Source: Ustulina deusta (lineage: Eukaryota; Ascomycota; Sordariomycetes; Xylariales; Xylariaceae). Taken from it: a stretch of DNA of 64,000 nt. The stretch is taken from positions 124,001 to 188,000 of the forward strand of contig JAJNNX010000016.1 in NCBI GenBank assembly GCA_023159155.1. Direction: 5' to 3'. Below, piece by piece: positions 1 to 12,393 of the stretch. Position 1 is the first letter of the stretch; each line of letters begins with the position of its first letter. A model generated the notes under the pieces. It saw only the letters and a program-made list of their open reading frames with translations, did no database searches and was not told the DNA's origin. The position numbers and the translations under genes are program-made.

Positions 1-504
<504 letters not shown>

Positions 505-1346
505 GGCGGACCGAGTCCTGCGTTGGCGCGCCGCGGAGTGCAAGTCGTCGCGGGGCAAGGACGGTAGCCGGGGACGAGAATGGAAGCTCCGCAGCCTAAG
601 GTTGCGTGGGTGAGGCACGAGCGCGCGCGAATGCGTGGCAGCGATGGTGGTGGCGGTACAAGAGCGTGGGCGGAGGAGGGGTGGAAGAAGAAGGTCGGAG
701 GCGATTCTGCGTGTGTCGAGAAGCGCTGCTGCTGCGGGGCATTTGTCCGCAAGAAGGAGGGGCAGGACCGCCGGTGCTCGAGGAGATACAGCAGGAAATA
801 TAGTGGCGTCGGCGGGCGCTGCAGGTGGGCCGCCGAGGCAGGCAGTATAGAACCTTCTACGCATACTCGAGTGACTCAAGCAGCCTATAATTGGCGTGCG
901 CCTACCCCTTCTTTGCCTCTGGAGCAGCCGCATTCGCTCTTCCTTTCAATCGAGCTGAATCGATCAATCTCCCGCTGCCTCTCCAATTCCTTCACAAACC
1001 TGCGCAATCGGTCTCTGTCATACACCTCAGTATCACCTAGATATCCATTCCTCGCTCTATTGGACCACTTTCCGCCGTCTACCGAGAAAGCCGCGAAGCA
1101 GGAGTCATAGCTTGCTCCGATACTCGCAGCAGCCCGTGTCGAAGGCCCAGACAATCGCGAGCGCACGTGCGACTCAACCTTTGTTCGAGCGTGGGTTGCG
1201 AGTTTTGATTTGCAGCCGTTCGACGGGTAAAAGAGGTCCTGCAGATTTGTGGTTCAGTAGGTACCAACTAGGTAGTGTCGGAGACTAGCCTAGCCGGCAG
1301 CAGTGCACACCGCCAGCATCATCCAGACCAACCACAGACGGCGAGC
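505..1346. promoter_or_regulatory. Divergent intergenic region (AlaRS / unknown gene)
   Basis: About 840 bp between two genes transcribed away from each other, so it should hold both promoters and 5' UTRs. The minus strand is open in the AlaRS frame from 933 to 505 and rich in Arg, Ser and Pro codons. I see no other gene or repeat. Confidence 0.5.
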
Positions 1347-2395
1347 ATGGAAGTTCAGCTTGGGCCGGCTGCTGGGCCAACCAACGGAGTGGATTCATCC
1401 GCCGCCGCCGATCCACGCTTTCGCGATCCCTACGAGATCCATCCTCATTTGGAACACCCTTATCATATGTCCCGGACGCGCAAAAGGAAATCCGAGCCAC
1501 ATGCTAATGAACGCCTGTCAAAAAGACTGAGTTTGCTCAATCTCGGTAGGTATCTATCTATACGTATATAGATCTCGCCCTGTATATCCCCGTTCACTGA
1601 GTCCTATCACCATACCCTCCATCGTCTTGTCCGCCCTTCACACCATTGCATCGCCACAGCCCGTTGATAAAGGCAATGGCAAATGGCGACTGACTGCTAT
1701 ACTTGGCGCATACAGAGAAGAATGGCCATAAACTATACGTTCCCGTGGAGACCCCAAGTTTGCATACCCTCCCCGAACAGCCTGGGCGCAATAACACTGC
1801 CCAGTCCTCTTTGTCATCCGCCGTCACCGCCGACGACGCTATGCAGTTAGACGATACCAAGCATAAAGTATATATATACGACCTCGACGCTGAGCTCTCA
1901 TCCGCCGACGAGAATAGCGAAAGCGAGTCTTCTTTACCCGGCTCGCCCACATCCGGCCGCAGCCGTCTTATCTTCTTGCCCGATATCGAAAAGCATCTCC
2001 GCCGGTCGCGGATCCCGCCTGCCGTCCTCGCGAACAATGAGGGCGAGCTGGCGGGCCACGATATTAACGATATGCAGATGGTACTTTACAGCGAGCCGTC
2101 TTCGTTGACGGTGCCTCGCGAGCACGACTCGGTTCGCAAAGCCATATTGGAAGCCCGCGCGCGCGCGAGACAAAGGCAGAAAGAAGACCAGGCTGAAGCG
2201 GAGCGAGAACCACCACAGTCGAACATGGCCATTTCCGGAATCCCCTCTTCTACCAATCTGCACGACTTCGGTCTCCCCAACGGCATCAATATGGCCATAA
2301 ATGGGTCTAGTGGCCACGACCTTGATCAAAACGCGTCACCTTGGCGTGAAGCTCTAACCGTGGACGACGACGTGGATGCGATGGATACGGACTAA
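1347..2395 (+). CDS. Conserved-looking fungal protein of unknown function
   Basis: Two exons, 1347-1545 and 1716-2395, with a 170-bp intron (donor GTAGGT, acceptor CAG); 292 aa. The splice joins SLLNL to EKNGHKLYVPVE. I do not recognise the family. Visible features are a basic stretch RTRKRKS near residue 47, suggestive of a nuclear signal; an acidic, Ser-rich middle (AELSSADENSESESSLPGSP); a hydrophobic/charged segment MQMVLYSEPSSL followed by an Arg/Ala/Gln-rich helix (SVRKAILEARARARQRQ); and an acidic C-terminus ending DAMDTD. A membrane span is absent. A nuclear regulatory protein is a guess. The ATG at 1347 is the first in-frame ATG; the frame is open upstream from a GTG at 1275. Confidence 0.75.
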
Positions 2396-3093
2396 TGCGA
2401 TCGACGATCGACTTGCTGCCCGGTTTTATCGCTGACCCTATGCCCTCGGCGTACAAATAGTTGTACAACTAACTCCCTTTTGCATTTAGGCCAGGCGTAA
2501 ATACGGCGTAAGGATTTGTAGCGAATGATTTCCAGCGATACGCAGGTTTGGATTGGATAACCTGCTGTACTCTAAAGTTTGCTTTGCGCATCATGGTCAT
2601 CTTATTATTGCCTAGGCTTTAAATGCTAAGGCCGGGTCTTCTTGACCATACAAAGAATCGAAACTTGTGTTTGAGTATATCTATTACTTACTCTCTGCTC
2701 CTATGTGAACTCAACAAGTGGAATTGCTTGCTCGTGTTTGTCTATTCTGATTAGGTCCATAAGTAAAACAAGCGGCTGTGTAGAGTATGAGTCCACTGTC
2801 CCTTCCTCGTAGAGAATTACTGAAGCGTTTGATGATATATAGCCTGTTGCTCATGAGGAAGGTCTGAGTAAAACAACTCATGTCCAACATACAACATCAC
2901 CAAGTAAGCCAATGATTCTTTGGCTCATGTATTATTGATCCACGCCACAACAAACAGTACTCTTACTCTCGTACTTCATTCTTCCCGATTTACTCACATC
3001 CAATACCGTCAATACCACCCACTTCCTAGCGCAATATCTAGGAGGGTATAACCTGTTACGATCCCAACTCACTCAGTCATCCGTATCTTATCT
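2396..3093. other. Convergent intergenic region
   Basis: About 700 bp between the 3' ends of the gene at 1347 (+) and the RCR-type gene (-). It should hold both 3' UTRs. I see no ORF, repeat or RNA gene. Confidence 0.5.
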
Positions 3094-3793
3094 TCACCTT
3101 GCAGCAGCACCAGGGGGCGGTCCAGCCGGTGGCGCATACTCCCCTGCTCCCGTTGGCGCTTGTCCCTGTCTCTCCTGGACGGGATCGACTTTCGACCCGC
3201 CCGGCGGACCATCGTACACAGGGGGTCGGCTGGGATCATAGACAGGCGGTGGCATCGAGTGCATACCATAGTACTCCGCGCCACCGCCCGTAGTATTTCC
3301 GTATACCGGACGATAGACGCCGTAGACGGGTTGCGGGTAGGCATAATTGGGATCAACTTGCGCGCGTTCATAACGGGAGAGGAGCCACTGTATGTATGGA
3401 TGGGTGGACCGATCAGTTAGCGACGACGGAGACGGGAGGAGGAAAATAACGAGCGAGTAGAACATACGGCATGGTACTTCAGAGGCTTCAATCCTTTCCG
3501 CAATCTGCGCTTCGCGTGCATCCGGCCACCGACGACCCATCCGACGAGCAACAGCAGGAAGGCGAAGAAAACGGTGTACTTGATGATGATGCCGGGCTAT
3601 TGGCCGGAGCCAGAGAATGTCAGCTACCTACTACTCCTGCAGCAACAACAATAACAAGTGCCTAGATGGCCGAGTAAAACCTGGTCGTCAAAGGAAAACG
3701 CACCGTTGTATACCAGAACCACACATAGTCGCCGTCATCCCGCTCAATGTATTGTCGCCGCGCCAGCGCTCCGGTACCGCTTCCGGGCTGCAT
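3094..3793 (-). CDS. RCR-family membrane protein (Congo red resistance / chitin regulation type)
   Basis: Three exons on the minus strand: 3793-3704, 3596-3468 and 3387-3094, about 170 aa, introns in phase 0. Exon 1 encodes a short luminal or extracellular N-terminus ending in YVWFWYTT. Exon 2 encodes one membrane span (residues about 33-54) followed by the basic juxtamembrane stretch HAKRRLRKGLKPLKYHA. Exon 3 opens WLLSRYERAQ and becomes a Pro/Tyr/Gly-rich cytosolic tail with PPPVYD-like motifs. This matches the fungal RCR1/RCR2 family, in which PY-type motifs of the tail recruit Rsp5-type ubiquitin ligases and affect sorting of plasma-membrane proteins and chitin deposition. The fit rests on architecture and the span-flanking motifs; the tail is low complexity. 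Confidence 0.8.
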
Positions 3794-4891
3794 CGGGGTG
3801 CCAATGTGCAAGGGTATTGTTGCTCGCATCGTCTCTCTCTCTCCCTGTTGCGTGTGCGTCCGTCTGTCGATGTCGGCGAACAGGCGATCTTAGTTGGGCA
3901 GCGGAGGTCGAAAACAGGTCAGGCGTCAATCACTCTCTTAACGTCGCAATTGTTGGTTGAGTGGCGGCACACTGCTTGAAGTCGAAGGGCTCGGGGTCAG
4001 TCTGTTTAGCCTCGTGTGTCGTGATGATTGCTTGAATAGGAGGGAGCTTGATCTGGGTGTATAGCGGAAGTCGAGTCGACCGAGCAACCCAAGGAACCAC
4101 CACTAAACCAGGTACCGCCTGCCGGTACTATAGGTACCTAGTGCGCACTATAAGAGCGGCCGCGTCCACGCAGCACAATGTATAGCGCCGGACAAAACTA
4201 GGGCGATAAAAAGCCAACAAAAAAGAAAAGAAAAAATTTGAAAATGATAATAAAAAAAAGAAAGAGAAAAAAGAGTAAGCTCAAAAAGAAAAGCAAAACG
4301 CAACACTGTTTACTACACGATTACGAATAGGAACCCGGACAATTCGTTTTATCGATCGATACCTGAGGTACCTATCTAGTAGGGATTTAGGTCCTGGAAA
4401 GTGTCTAGATCAGATATACGGAGGTACAAGTAACTCCCTAACCTTATGTACATAGGTACCTAGGTAGGTCACCTCCCTGGTACCCGGGTTACCAAGATAG
4501 GTATATAAGGTAGGTATGAATTACCACGGAGGTAGCTACAGTATGTATAGTCTATGAGGGACATACATATGTACGAGTAGGTAGGTAACCTTCCTGTGCA
4601 GACAGATCTACAGATACCTAGGTAAGCAAGTTCGTCTCGAACACACCGCACCTTGCCTGGTGATTCAGATCATCAGCCAAACGAGCAAAACACAATACCG
4701 TAGACCTGCGGCAGATGTGTAACATGTCCACACTGCCTCCTGTTTCAGAAGAAGGTGCCGTTGTCAGACCAAAATTCGAAGCCACCAAATCATCTCACTA
4801 ATCTAGCACTCTATTATTCCGGGATAATACCTCGGTAGGAACGGTTGTCTATGTACAAAATCACCCGTCGTCAATGGCTAGGATTTTTCAC
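3794..4891. other. Intergenic region with A-rich tract and GGTACCTAGG motifs
   Basis: About 1.1 kb holding the RCR-type promoter and the 3' end of HRD3. It contains an A-rich, nearly G/A-only tract at about 4196-4310 and a cluster of TAGGTACC/CCTAGGTA motifs at about 4100-4145 and 4353-4635. No gene is supported. Confidence 0.5.
4353..4635. repeat. Cluster of GGTACCTAGGT-type palindromic motifs
   Basis: Dense, irregular repetition of GGTACCTAGGTAGG, TAGGTACC and GGTAGGTA variants. The core GGTACCTAGGTACC is its own reverse complement. Similar clusters recur in most intergenic regions of the window. Confidence 0.6.
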
Positions 4892-7623
4892 TCAATGCCC
4901 GACACCGCCAACTCCCCACTGGGCGAAATTCGGGTCCCCCATTGGAGGGAACGGCGCTCGGGGCTGCTGTTGCTGCCCCGGAGGCATACCGTTCTGTGGC
5001 GGCGGCATCTCGGCCGCCACTTGCTGTTGTCTCGCAGCGTCCTCCTGTGCCTGTCGGTGGGCCTGCTGTCTCTGTGTGCGGTACCACATCAGGAACATAA
5101 TGGAGGCCACTAGCGACAGAATCAGAAAACTCTCAAATATACCATCAAGTTCGTCATCCAGCTCATCGCCCATCGGCTCACCATCACTCCCTGTAATCGT
5201 GTCGTCGTAAAATTCTTCGTAGGGATCTTCGTAATATACATTTTCGTCTTGTAGGAAGTTTTGGATCCACTCCTTCAGGGACCAATCTTTCTTTGGCGCT
5301 AGAAAGCGTGTTAATGTAGTTCACGGACAGGTTGCGACAGGGACCGTATCAAGACTTACTAGGCTCATCTTGTATAGAGTTGATTCGGCCATGCGTGAAC
5401 GTGTTCCACGCGCTCCGCACCCGCAGCTTCAATAGGCTGAGAGTAACTGGCAGATAGGCTTCCTCGTTCGTCTCCAATGCTTGGTCGTAGTACCGTTTCG
5501 CTAGATGGAAATCCTGCGTAAGGCCGATCCCATTCTCATGCATCCACCCGAGATTGTAGAGAGCCTGGGCACTCTGGAAGTATTCAGAAGCTCCTGTATA
5601 GCATTGAGCTGCTTTGTCCAGAGCGACTTCGGTCCCAATACCACTTAGATAGTAGTCTCCCATCTTGACCAGCGAATCGATGTTGGACTGAATCGCCGAT
5701 CTCGTCCAGTATATGAGTGCCAGTGCCGTGTTTTGAAGGAGACGTGGCTTTGAAGCCTGCCGTTTCAGCCACTCAGGGAGAGAAAACACAGAGTGAGTTG
5801 GATCCAGAAGGAAGGCAACGTTGTTCTGAGCCTTCTCATACCCTTGTTCGGCAGCCATCACGTAGTCTAGGAAGGCAAGCTCCAGATCACCGTCCTCGTA
5901 TGCTTGATTGGCCTCTGTCCACGAGGAGACCAGGGATTCAGAGCGCTCGGCAACATTCTTGTAGTACTGCATGGCTACACCACATGTTTTGTCCCGCCCA
6001 ACACCGTGATGAATCATTTCTGCGAGGTAGTACTGAGCCTCGAGGTTGTGCCACCGAGCAGCAGCTTCAAAATATAAGTTCGCCACTTTCAGGTCTTCTG
6101 GCTGGCCTTGGTCTAAGTGAAGGGCGCCGAGAGCCACATGGGCTAGACTGAAGTCCTGGTCAGCCGCGGCTTTGAACAGCTCAGACGCTTTTGGGATGTT
6201 CTTTCGCACTCCATAGCCATGGAGGTACATAAGGCCTAATCCCCACTGTGACTGCGCGTCTCCATGCTTGATACCACGTTCGAACCATTTCTGGGCGGTC
6301 TTGAAATCTTGAGCAATACCCTCTCCTCGCAGCCACATACGCCCAATATATCCGGCGGCCTTGCTCGCCGTCTTTTCCAGCTGGGGTTTCGCCCCATCGA
6401 TAGAACGGCCATCTTTAGAACGCCAATACTTGGTAGTAACACCCAGAAAGTATCGCCGAGCTAGGTCCACGTTCCTTTCTAGCCCTCGTTGCCCTTCGTA
6501 GTAAAGCCTCCCTAGATTAAAAGAAGCCTTGAAATCTCCTTTTTGGGACATCAAGTCGAGGTATTCAATGACATCGTCGATCGATGCGTAAACGTCGGAA
6601 TTGGGGCTCGCCTTGAGGGCGTTGATTCCGGAGCTGACAAAACTAGCCCCTTCACCATAGACGCCACCGACTTCGTCAGAAAGTCGATATGCTTCAGGAA
6701 CAATGGTCATCCCACCGGGGGGTCCAGACCGAAACCAGGTCATGGCCTTGTCAGCTACTCTCTTGTAATATTTGCAAGCTGTCTCGCAATTCTTGGGCAC
6801 CCCAATCCCGTTCATGTGACGGGCGGCTACGGTCATTTCTGAACGCGTGTGCCCCTGATCGGCAGCAAAAGTGTGATAGAGGAGTGCCTTAGCCTGATCT
6901 CGTTCCACGGCATCACCAACGCCGGTGGCGTACATCAGGCCGACCATATATTGTGACGAACTATTCCCATACTCCGATGCTAGTCTGTAATAGTGATCGA
7001 AGGCGGCCTTAAAGTTTCTGGGGTGGGAATAATTTCCGTAGAAGTTGAATTGGCCTAACAGATAGATGGCATCGGTATTGTTCTGGTCAGCTGCTTGCTG
7101 GAGCAGTCTCACACCGTCAACAAGAGGACCGCTTATGACAGGCGATGTATGCTCGTGGCCTGGTGGAGTAGTCGCGCGCAAACTCGGAAGCGCTTTCAGG
7201 GCATACTGGATCAAGGAAGTAAAGAGGCCAGTCTGTTTCTTTGACCGTCGATGGGCAGGCGACCGAATCTTTCGCAGTTCCACCATGGCTTCGCTGACGA
7301 GCTCCCATCCTGATCTAGTCAGTACAACGCTCTCTTGTTTCCCAACTTCCTGGAGTGCTCTCGACTTACCGCTTTGGTAAGGGTTCCAGGCATGGCGTTC
7401 ACTTGGGCCGATGTCGGTTTCGCCGGCTGGCTCGGATTGGGTAGTTTGCGCGGTATCATGGTCGTTCACTAGGACTCTTTGATCTGCAGCATAGGCGAGC
7501 GCTGTCGCCTGCAATAACACTAAATTATGGGAAGCGGGAAATCAGTCATTGTGCCTTAGGACGATTCCATGTCAGTTCATTCAATCGAAACCTACGGAGC
7601 GCCAAGAGGAACCACCGCCTCAT
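4892..7623 (-). CDS. HRD3: HRD3/SEL1L-type ERAD component with Sel1-like repeats
   Basis: ER membrane partner of the Hrd1 ubiquitin ligase in ER-associated degradation. Exons are 7623-7596 (only 28 nt), 7519-5360 and 5298-4892, giving 864 aa. The splice CTC-C|TG creates a classic signal peptide (MRRWFLLALLLLQ, ending ALAYA) that neither exon encodes alone, which supports this start. The long exon encodes many Sel1-like repeats of the type ALYNLGWMHENGIGLTQDFH. The last exon adds an acidic linker, one membrane span at about residues 785-802 (FLILSLVASIMFLMWY) and a short Gln/Pro-rich cytosolic tail. Signal peptide, luminal Sel1 repeats and a C-terminal anchor are the HRD3 layout. It is divergent from the WD40 gene at 8362. 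Confidence 0.93.
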
Positions 7624-8361
7624 TTTACCAAAATCCGCTGTGAGCAAGATAGAAATAGCTGTAGTGATACCATGGTACCCCGAGGAGAAGGAGAAGAGGC
7701 AAGGAGAGACGGTGGGTGGAATGGGAAATGTCGAAAGAGGAGTGTTGGCGGGTTGGGACCCTATGTGAAAGAACAGGGTAAGCTGTCCAAATCGGCAAAC
7801 GCAACAGCGACCGACGTCAACTGAAGCGTGGCACGTACCGTACGTTCCTAGGTTAGGTAAGGTGTCTTAGGTACTGACAGTGTGTGGGGTCTTTAATCAG
7901 ATTAGGTACCTACCTACTAAGTACATATGTAGGTACCGGTACATTATTGTAGACATGTGAGATAGTGGGGTAGGTAACTACACGTACCACAACCAACCCT
8001 TTTTTTCGTGAACGATGATTTTATCAAATGCCTAAGTGTGTACCAACCGGTATCTTAAGAATAGTGCAGAGATCAAATCTCTCTTAAGTGTATACTGACA
8101 TCCGAGGCATTCCCAATGAAACTTTTCACGAAATTCTCAGGGAGTGCATATTAGGTTAGACATTATTTTATCCATATCCTCATCTACTACCTATGTAGGT
8201 AGCTGGTATTGATCTCACTTTGCAGCCACGGTATAGTACTCGGACGTCGACTTATACCACCACCTGATGGATGCCCCTCACACGTGAATTACTGAGCATC
8301 CTGGTCTCAACATCAACAAAATCCTACAAACGAGTCTTCATACAGCAACTAAAGATAAATC
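7624..8361. promoter_or_regulatory. Divergent promoter region (HRD3 / WD40 gene)
   Basis: About 740 bp between two divergently transcribed genes. A cluster of TAGGTACC/CCTACCTA motifs sits at about 7840-7945 and smaller ones at about 7965-7990 and 8185-8205. No gene is supported. Confidence 0.5.
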
Positions 8362-9577
8362 ATGTATCCTCTTGGTTGTATAGATCAGTACAGGATACCT
8401 ACTAGAGAGGAGGTCTATGTACTAGACATTATTCCTTTCAACTCGGGCCCTGCTACGATATCGTCGGATCAGAAGTTGTCACTATTCAACCCACTGAGCC
8501 TGACGGTTGGTCCGATAGCAAATCTCGTCACGGATCATGGGAACATCACTTGCGCCAGAGCATTCGACGCGGCCAATTCTGTCGTGTGCACAGCTGGAGA
8601 AAACGGCACCATCTCCCTGTGGGATCTAAGGCAAGATGTGCGCCAAGCCAGAGTCGCTCAATTTACAGCGGGTAAGCAAAATATGTTGAATCATCGCGCA
8701 CCTAAAACCTTTCTTTTCTGAGTCGTCATAGAAGGTCAGGTGTCTGTTCTGTCAGTAGCATGCTCAAATATAGGGTTTTCGGTGGCCGCTGGAACCGAGT
8801 TACAAAATCACCAAGCTTCCATCATATTATGGCAAGTTACTCCAAACAGGTCTAGAGGGACGTTGTCTCATTTTGTTTAGGGATATCCGTTCGACCTCAG
8901 CTCCGAAGCTTCATTATAAGGAGGTTCACAGCGACGACGTAACCGAGGTCTGTATTCTCCTATAGGCCTTGTTGCTCATAGCTGATATCGGACAGTTGAA
9001 TTTTCACCCTAGTGACCAGAATATCTTATTGTCAGGGTCGACAGATGGCCTCGTGAACATCTGTGATACCCGGATCGCTGACGAGGATGAGGTTATCATC
9101 CAGACTTTCAACCATGATTCCTCCATACATCACGCAGCTTTTTTAAACGACACCGAGGTATATGCAATCTCGCATGACGAGAGATTAGCCTTATATGACA
9201 CGGCCGAGGGATGTGAGAAGGGTGCAGCCACAACGGATTTTGGAGACATGAGGGCTGCCCTCGGTTGTCAGTACGTCGCCAACATCTTCGCCAAGGCAAA
9301 CGGTGCCGGAGCTGTGATCGGTGCAGGTGCTCACGAGTGAGTAAAATGAGCGCTGTCCGACTTGTAGCCGCTACTAATCTGATGCAGGCAACAAGCGTTC
9401 GAGTTGATCCACCTCACAAAGGGCGAAACTTGGGCTTTTGATCGAGGCAATAGTGTCGGGTTACCAGGAGCACATTCTAAAGAGATCGTCCGAAGTTTTT
9501 GCTTTTATGATGAGGCACAGATGGTTTTCAGTGCTGGCGAGGATGGCTTTATCAAGGCTTGGAGAGCAAATGCATAA
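8362..9577 (+). CDS. WD40-repeat protein, WDR89-like
   Basis: Five exons: 8362-8671, 8732-8831, 8881-8947, 8996-9336 and 9388-9577, giving 335 aa in one continuous frame. WD repeats are visible as AGENGTISLWDLR, SIILWDIRS, LLSGSTDGLVNICDTR and the terminal SAGEDGFIKAWRANA. The joined segment HSDDVTELNFHPSDQNILLSGSTDG is the most diagnostic part. Layout and length fit the WDR89 family, whose function is poorly known; a general WD40 scaffold is the alternative. Intron 2 needs a GC-AG splice (donor GCAAGT at 8832), because the GT three bases downstream would break the frame. The last intron has a clear branch-like CTACTAATCTGATGCAG. It converges on the FRG1 gene with 36 bp between stop codons. 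Confidence 0.85.
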
Positions 9578-9613
9578 TGCCGCAATTGCGATATTACTAT
9601 CTCTTCCATTCTT

Positions 9614-10487
9614 TCAGCCATATTTGTCGTGTTTGTTCTTGGATTTCAGGTCCAAGAGTTGTTCATGATAATCGCCCTCTCGTCTAGCTTTCTTCAACCT
9701 CTTCACCTCGTCCTCGTCGAGGCGCCTCCCGACAGCATCTTCTAATTCCTTGCGGCTCACTTTAGATTTTTCTTTCAACTCTTTAGATGCCTTCAGTCTG
9801 GGCTTGAATCGTGCTTGCATGCGAATCCTCATAGTCGACTCAAAGCTAATCTCGGTGGCATCTCCGCGAACCTCGGGTACACCGTTTGGTTTCTTAGATT
9901 CGGCTACTGTCAAGAATGTTTCTTGTAGTGTCTGTAATTGGAAAGTCCCAGGAGTATCAGGCGTCACGATAACAGTCCACGTCTCGGGCGGCGCGATAGC
10001 CTCAGAAGTTGCGGAGATGATACCATGTTTGTCACAGGCCAGATATCTGGATAGCATATTAGCATCCTCAAGGTCCACAGTTCTAAACAAAGACATCGAT
10101 CGAGACCACATACTTCCCATATCGGCCCTTGAACCTGAAGTTTTCTGTACCGTAGATTTTATTCGCAACCCAAACCTGGCGTACATTGTGAGGCTCGGCG
10201 CTTGCAGGGTTCGCATCGATGATATTCTCAATAGGATCGGTAAACACTTTGCCATTCGCATCGCAAGCAAGACAGGTGGGGGGCTCAGTAGGCAAAACGA
10301 GCATCACAGGTCCCACCACATCCCCCACGGCTTCGGCAGATACCCAGCTATCATCATCCCCTTCATCCTCGGGCGGCCGTGCAACTGCAAGCTCACTTGG
10401 TCCTACGCCTTCAGTTGCGGATTCGGTCTCGGTGCGCTTCCTCTTTTTAGCCTTCTTGTCGCCCTTGAAAGTAAGTGGTTTAACCAT
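9614..10487 (-). CDS. FRG1: FRG1 homologue (fascin-like nuclear protein)
   Basis: Two exons, 10487-10114 and 10046-9614, 268 aa. The intron (donor GTATGT) splits GRYGK|YLACDKHGIISA. Visible features are an N-terminal MVKPLTFKGDKKAKKRKR with a nuclear localisation signal, an acidic linker, the conserved VWVANKIYGTENFRFKGRYGK block, a fascin-like trefoil core that includes PPETWTVI, and a Lys/Arg-rich C-terminal helix. FRG1 is a nucleolar, RNA- and actin-associated protein tied to pre-mRNA splicing in animals; the fungal role is inferred. Length and both termini fit the family. It is convergent with the WD40 gene and divergent from the oxygenase at 11197. Confidence 0.92.
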
Positions 10488-11196
10488 TAAGTCGGTGAAT
10501 GCGCGTAGCAGTTTTCTTGCGAGGATTCCCAGATCGGCTTCGTGAGAAGAGAAATTGGGTTCCTGGCCTTGTTGTTTTGATTTGGGACTTGAGCGGAGCT
10601 TACCTATTTGCAAAGGTAGGGACCGAGGTAGGTGGTACAGGTTAGGTATGTAGGTAACAGGGGCTTTACGACTTATGTAATTATCGGGATTCTTGATTGT
10701 TAGGTACGCATGCATTGATGCATACGCCTACGTTAGGTAGGTACCTAGGTACCTCTCCCAAGGATAGGTACCTACCTGTACCTACCGCCACCCAAGGACC
10801 CCTCTCTCAACCAGATACAACCCCACCAAAGGCATATCAGAGAGAGCGGATGGTTAAGGTTACATCTAGATGTACAATTAAAATTCGCTGGGTCGAGTCC
10901 CTAGCTAAATATAATGACAGCGGTGATTGGCTCAATCGAACAAAACCATAACCAACTTAGGTAGGTCAAAAAACCCATTGCGGGAATCTCCTACACAAGC
11001 ACGGTATACTCCGATTATCTAGAGTCATGAGGCTTCATAAGAAATAAAGCCGACGGTTTCCTGAGGGTTGGTCCATGTTGATCACCTTTCAGCCGCTGAT
11101 GATTTAAAGCCCCAGCTTTGTGCATCGATAACGCTCAAAGAATTGCCTTTGGTTATCTGGAAGCAAATCAGTCAGAGTATCATCTCTCTCTCCACC
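10488..11196. promoter_or_regulatory. Divergent promoter region (FRG1 / oxygenase)
   Basis: About 700 bp between divergent genes. It contains one of the densest GGTACCTAGGTACC clusters of the window at about 10615-10790. No gene is supported. Confidence 0.5.
10615..10790. repeat. Cluster of GGTACCTAGGTACC motifs
   Basis: Repeated GTAGGTACCTAGGTACC and TAGGTACCTACC units, including the full 14-base palindrome, in the region between two divergent start codons. Confidence 0.6.
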
Positions 11197-12393
11197 ATGG
11201 CCGAGGCACAGCCTGTCATCGTGTCCTTAGCAGACCTTAAGAGTGGTGAGAAGAGGCCCTCCTAATTCACTGATGATCGTACAATCTCTAACGAAAGAAG
11301 GTAATGTCCGTATTGAGACGCTACAAGAAGCTTTTGGCCCAGAATCCCTAGGCATACTTGTTGTAAAGGATGTACCAGCTGAATTCCCCGCTCTGAGGCA
11401 TCACCTCCTCTCTTATGCTTCATGGATGGGCAATCTGTCGGAGCAGGATTTTGGTAAAACCCCAATACGCATGTACCTTGAGATCCACCAAATTGCTAAC
11501 CAAGTGTAGAAACGTTCACGAACGAAGCAGCCAAGTATCTTGTGGGGTGGTCAAAGGGCAAAGAGAAGCTTAAGGACGGCAGCGCAGATGAGTACAAGGG
11601 GTCATTTTATGCGAACTGTGCATTTTACGTGGATCCCTCGCTCGAATCAGCGAAACCAACAAAGCAATTCACATTGGACGAGTTCCCGGAATATCTCGCA
11701 CCAAACTCGTGGCCGCCAAAGGAGATGCTGCCGGGGTTCAGGCCCGTCATGGAGCAGATGTGCACCTTGATCATCGACGTGGCTGCCCTCGTTGCCCGAG
11801 CCTGCGACAAGTTCGCTGAAAAGGAAATACCTGGGTACCCAACCGCGTATCTGGAGAATGTGGTCAAATCCTCATCGACGACCAAAGCCAGGCTTCTCCA
11901 TTATTACCCTATGCCAGATGAGGTTTTAGCGAAGGGCATGGAAGAGGACAACTGGTGTGCCGTGCACAAAGACCACGGGTGCCTGACTGGCCTGACCTCG
12001 GCCATGTTCGTAGACGAGCTGAAGACGAATGTCAAATTGCCTAGTTTTGAAGGTAACGAGCTGCCGGAGACACTGCCTACACTCGAAGAGCTGTCAGCAT
12101 CGCCTGATCCTCAGGCTGGTTTGTGGATCAAGGATAGGAAGGGCGTCCCCGTCCAGGTCAAAATACCCAGGGACTGCATCGCATTTCAGACGGGCGAGGC
12201 GCTGGAGCGAATCACCAATGGCAAGTTCAAGGCCGTAGAGCATTCGGTCAGAGGTGCCTATGCCAGAGGGGTTGCGCGGAATACACTGGCCGTCTTCACG
12301 CAGCCAAACTTGGAGGATGAGGTCGACCTTGATCAGCACATCAACTTTGGCGAATTTGCAAGGGGCATCATAGCTAGAAATACAGTCGGATGA
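11197..12393 (+). CDS. 2-oxoglutarate/Fe(II)-dependent oxygenase (isopenicillin N synthase-like fold)
   Basis: Three exons, 11197-11245, 11298-11453 and 11510-12393, 362 aa. The N-terminus (PVIVSLADLKS, then LGILVVKDVP) resembles the DIOX_N entry segment of this superfamily. The iron triad is visible: His221 and Asp223 in VHKDHGCLT, and the distal His313 in KAVEHSVRG, with Arg325 (ARNTLAVFTQP) in the place of the 2-oxoglutarate-binding Arg. All residues needed for catalysis therefore appear present. The substrate cannot be told from sequence, and no neighbouring biosynthetic gene suggests one. Fungal relatives hydroxylate or desaturate small molecules. The start ATG has CCACC just upstream. 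The three exons are in frame throughout. Confidence 0.85.

Noticed and set aside
1275..1346. Earlier GTG start for the gene at 1347
   Set aside because: Fungal nuclear genes rarely start at GTG and the ATG at 1347 is the first in-frame one.
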